Source: Bacteroidales bacterium
GTDB lineage: Bacteria > Bacteroidota > Bacteroidia > Bacteroidales > Muribaculaceae
Assembly (NCBI GenBank): GCA_019415705.1
Contig: DXYS01000008.1
Location: forward strand, 1-6,862
Reading direction: 5' to 3'
DNA: 6,862 nt
Below the pieces are notes generated by a model. That model was not told the DNA's origin. It did not search any database and worked only from the letters and a program-made list of their open reading frames with translations. The stretch's first letter is position 1. Each line of letters opens with the position of its first letter. A program made the translations under genes and the position numbers. Below, piece after piece: positions 5,946 through 6,862 of the stretch.

Positions 5946-6009
5946 ATTTCTTTGTAGCCTTTGTTTTCGGTCGGTCTTTGGCCTGACAGAGCACCATAGC
6001 CGAACGCGC
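5772..6009 (+). repeat. Right copy of the 238-bp direct repeat
   Basis: Partner of 3303-3540. The first 101 bp are identical to the left copy, all 12 mismatches fall in 5873-5988 and the last 21 bp are again identical. In the DUF2851 frame four of the five mismatches are silent (the exception changes Ser to Pro). In this copy the glgB end is the functional one and the DUF2851 end is a fragment. Confidence 0.95.
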
Positions 6010-6862
6010 GGGCAGATAGAGTTTGAGCCATTCGACCCCGGCGGGCGCATATAGCTCGTCATGAACGGTCAGATGTTCGACTGTCTCGTCGATGTTGCCG
6101 TAGCCGCCGAAATCCGGACGGTCGGTAGAGAGCACAGTGTCATATTTGCCGCCGGGCGCGAGGATGCCGTAACCGTCAAACGACTTGAAGGGATTGAAGT
6201 TGAACACAAACACAAGGTCGCCTCGCATGAAGGCGAGAACCTGATCGTCGTCCTTCTCCCAGAGCTTGCGTATCGGCAGGGACTGGAAATTGTAGACCGA
6301 TGAGACAAGCTCGACCATGGCGTTATCGAAATCATTGAGGTAGACATACTTGAGGTCATCGCGGTCGACGAGATCCCACTGACGGCGAGCGTATTTGTAG
6401 CTCCAGCCGTTGCCTTCTCGCGGGAAGTCAATCCACTCGGGATGGCCGAATTCGTTGCCCATGAAGTTGAGATAACCGCCGTTGATTGTGGCGAGTGTGA
6501 CGAGACGTATCATCTTGTGCAAGGCGATGCCGCGGCTGACGGTCATGTCGTCGTCGCCCTTGGTCATGTGCCAGTACATCTCCTTGTCAATCAGGCGGAA
6601 GATGACGGTCTTATCGCCCACAAGGGCCTGATCGTGACTCTCGACGTAGCTGATGGTCTTCTCGTCGGCACGGCGGTTTGTCAATTCCCAGAATATCGAC
6701 GTCGGATGCCAGTCCTCATCTTTTTTCTCCTTGAGGGTCTTAATCCAATAATCGGGTATGCCCATAGCCATGCGGTAGTCGAAGCCGATGCCTCCATCCT
6801 TGAACGGAAGCGCCAGTCCGGGCATGCCGCTCATCTCTTCGGCGATGGTGATGGCGTGGCGG
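5935..6862 (-). CDS. glgB: 1,4-alpha-glucan branching enzyme, C-terminal part (gene runs off the window)
   Basis: Glycogen branching enzyme (GH13), which cuts alpha-1,4-glucan and rejoins the piece through an alpha-1,6 bond. Only about the last 308 residues are present; the frame is still open at 6862. The visible part starts inside the catalytic barrel: the acid/base Glu is in TIAEEMSGMPG, followed by GGIGFDYRMAMGIPDYWIK, the third catalytic Asp is in VESHDQALVGDKT, and then GGYLNFMGNEFGHPEWIDFP. The nucleophile Asp lies beyond the edge. These motifs match the eukaryote-like (GBE1-type) branching enzymes used by Bacteroides and relatives rather than the E. coli type. The C-terminus is a short Lys-rich tail (KATKKSKA). 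The last 24 codons lie in the right repeat, and the stop overlaps the DUF2851 fragment. Confidence 0.93.
   Translation of the reverse strand, partial: RHAITIAEEMSGMPGLALPFKDGGIGFDYRMAMGIPDYWIKTLKEKKDEDWHPTSIFWELTNRRADEKTISYVESHDQALVGDKTVIFRLIDKEMYWHMTKGDDDMTVSRGIALHKMIRLVTLATINGGYLNFMGNEFGHPEWIDFPREGNGWSYKYARRQWDLVDRDDLKYVYLNDFDNAMVELVSSVYNFQSLPIRKLWEKDDDQVLAFMRGDLVFVFNFNPFKSFDGYGILAPGGKYDTVLSTDRPDFGGYGNIDETVEHLTVHDELYAPAGVEWLKLYLPARSAMVLCQAKDRPKTKATKKSKA

Noticed and set aside
1..6862. Avoidance of GATATC in the window
   Set aside because: Two sites were found by eye where roughly 1.7 are expected by chance in this length, so there is no depletion signal.

Overview
The window looks like a chromosomal segment of a Bacteroidales bacterium, possibly Muribaculaceae or a relative. 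The evidence is Bacteroidota-type promoters (TTTG, about 19-20 bp, then TAnnTTTG), an absence of clear Shine-Dalgarno sequences, a eukaryote-like glycogen branching enzyme and a DUF2851 protein. The flanking genes are GC-rich. The block at about 3.6-5.7 kb is clearly AT-rich and looks acquired.

Layout. On the minus strand at 132-1282 is a two-gene unit: a membrane-anchored SPFH/band-7 protein and a small Arc-type ribbon-helix-helix protein, coupled by a TAATG stop/start overlap. Upstream of it, also on the minus strand (1361-2119), is a small lipopolysaccharide-kinase-like protein kinase. A 73-bp divergent promoter region separates this from the plus-strand DUF2851 gene (2193-3476). At the right edge is the 3' two-thirds or less of glgB on the minus strand (5935 to the window edge).

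Between DUF2851 and glgB sits a type II restriction-modification cassette. Its endonuclease (3707-4486) is a convincing EcoRV homologue: the catalytic E/D/D-x-K residues and the DNA-recognition loop all align at a constant +10 offset, so GATATC is the predicted site. It is followed with no gap by a D12-class adenine methyltransferase (4487-5560) whose motif IV reads DTPY instead of DPPY.

The main observation is how the cassette is inserted. It is flanked by two 238-bp direct repeats (3303-3540 and 5772-6009; 226/238 identical by my alignment). Each carries the 3' end of DUF2851 and the 3' end of glgB, two convergent genes whose ends overlap by 11 bp. The left copy completes DUF2851 and the right copy completes glgB, so both host genes stay intact. 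This fits the 'insertion with long target duplication' described for restriction-modification genes, or a Campbell-type single crossover with a circle carrying the junction. The first 101 bp of the repeats are identical and all 12 mismatches lie in the next 116 bp. Most mismatches in the DUF2851 part are synonymous, which suggests one copy came from a related strain.

The two edges of the insert (3541-3706 and 5561-5771) hold the cassette promoter, nested inverted repeats and short minus-strand reading frames I cannot identify. I see no integrase, transposase, controller protein or terminal inverted repeats.
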